NCBI GenBank assembly: GCA_927910985.1
Contig: CAKMOP010000132.1
Span: 1-5,236 of the forward strand
From: an uncultured Porphyromonas sp.
GTDB taxonomy: Bacteria > Bacteroidota > Bacteroidia > Bacteroidales > Porphyromonadaceae
DNA: 5,236 bases
Direction: 5' to 3'
Numbering within the stretch: position 1 is the stretch's first letter; the number at the start of each line of letters is the position of its first letter. This document shows, in pieces, positions 4,721 to 5,236 of the stretch. The notes below the pieces were generated by a model. It saw only the letters and a list, made by a program, of their open reading frames with translations, did not search any database and was not told the origin of the DNA. A program made the translations under genes and the position numbers.

Positions 4721-5236
4721 ATGACTAAGTTAGCAGCAAATGACCCTTGGCTCAAGCCTTACGAAGAGCGCATCCGTCGTCGTATGGAGTTCACCTACTC
4801 CCGTGAACGCTCCATCACCCAAGGAGGCGATGTCCCCTTGGAGCAGTTTGCCGATGGCTACCTTTATTATGGTCTTCACCACGATGAAAAGAAAGGCTGC
4901 TGGGTACTTCGTGAGTTCCTTCCTGGGGCGCAGAGCGTCCATCTTATCGGCTCCTTCAATGACTGGCAGACGATGTCCGTGTGGAAGCTCAAGCGAATTG
5001 ATGACTACGGCAACTGGGAGATCTGCATCTCCGACAAGGCTCTTCGCCACGGAGACCTCTATCGCCTCTATGTGCACTGGGGTTATGGTGGAGGGGAGCG
5101 TATCCCAGCTTGGGCGACTCGTGTAGTACAAGACCCCACGACGGGCATCTTCAGCGCGCAGGTGTGGGCTCCAGAAGATGGCTATACCTTCCGCCATGCA
5201 CGCCCAGCGCGTAGCGAAGAACCGCTGCTAATCTAT
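4721..5236 (+). CDS. glgB: 1,4-alpha-glucan (glycogen) branching enzyme, N-terminal 172 residues (cut by window edge)
   Basis: An ATG at 4721 opens a frame that stays open to the window end. The enzyme transfers cut alpha-1,4 chains to form alpha-1,6 branches in glycogen, in the cytosol. After a helical start (DPWLKPYEERIRRRMEF) comes a CBM48-type beta-sandwich: FADGYLYYGLH (43-53), WVLREFLPGAQSVHLIGSFNDW (61-82) and DLYRLYVHWG (112-121). The segment RIPAWATRVVQD (126-137), FSAQVWAP (144-151) and PLLIY (168-172) leads towards the GH13 barrel. The REFLPGA and RIPAWA forms resemble the eukaryote-like branching enzymes found in Bacteroidetes rather than the E. coli GlgB layout. The catalytic Asp/Glu residues lie beyond the edge and cannot be checked. 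It follows the antiporter by 43 nt in the same direction with no terminator between, so co-transcription is plausible. Confidence 0.92.
   Translation, partial: MTKLAANDPWLKPYEERIRRRMEFTYSRERSITQGGDVPLEQFADGYLYYGLHHDEKKGCWVLREFLPGAQSVHLIGSFNDWQTMSVWKLKRIDDYGNWEICISDKALRHGDLYRLYVHWGYGGGERIPAWATRVVQDPTTGIFSAQVWAPEDGYTFRHARPARSEEPLLIY

Noticed and set aside
4730..5197. Long frames on both strands within the glgB region
   Set aside because: They overlap the CBM48-bearing glgB frame and have no domain signal of their own.

Overview
The window reads as chromosome of a Bacteroidetes bacterium, most likely a Porphyromonas-type member of the Bacteroidales. This placement is inferred from two copies of the Bacteroidetes -7 promoter element (TAnnTTTG, both TACCTTTG), starts without clear Shine-Dalgarno sequences, a branching enzyme whose N-terminus has the form I recall from Bacteroidetes and eukaryote-like enzymes, and a 22-23 bp intergenic minisatellite like those I recall from Porphyromonas. 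No species can be named from the sequence alone.

Layout. Three genes lie on the minus strand. At the left edge is the start of a fluoride channel gene (crcB/fluC, first 30 codons). It lies 11 nt downstream of a pyrimidine-type nucleoside phosphorylase (udp-like, 102-980), so the two probably form an operon read from a promoter at 1056-1063. After about 400 bp with a Z-DNA-prone tract and an unrecognised 57-codon frame comes mscL (1416-1838), closed by a 16-bp perfect hairpin (1349-1385). A 577-bp gap without a convincing gene follows. Two genes are then read on the plus strand: a complete CPA2/CHX-type cation:proton antiporter with a long soluble C-terminus (2416-4677) and, 43 nt later, the first 172 codons of a glycogen branching enzyme (glgB, 4721 to the window end).

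The genes are mostly housekeeping: pyrimidine salvage, fluoride export, hypo-osmotic release, monovalent cation/pH balance and glycogen branching. Three of the five encode membrane ion or solute conduits, but I see no evidence that they form one dedicated system, and I did not find a clear new multi-gene system.

The most unusual structure is in the mscL-antiporter gap. A 14-bp perfect inverted repeat (1950-1963 and 2242-2255) encloses a degenerate tandem array of 22-23 bp units (about 1981-2105). This is the architecture of a MITE carrying a minisatellite, and it lies upstream of both flanking genes.
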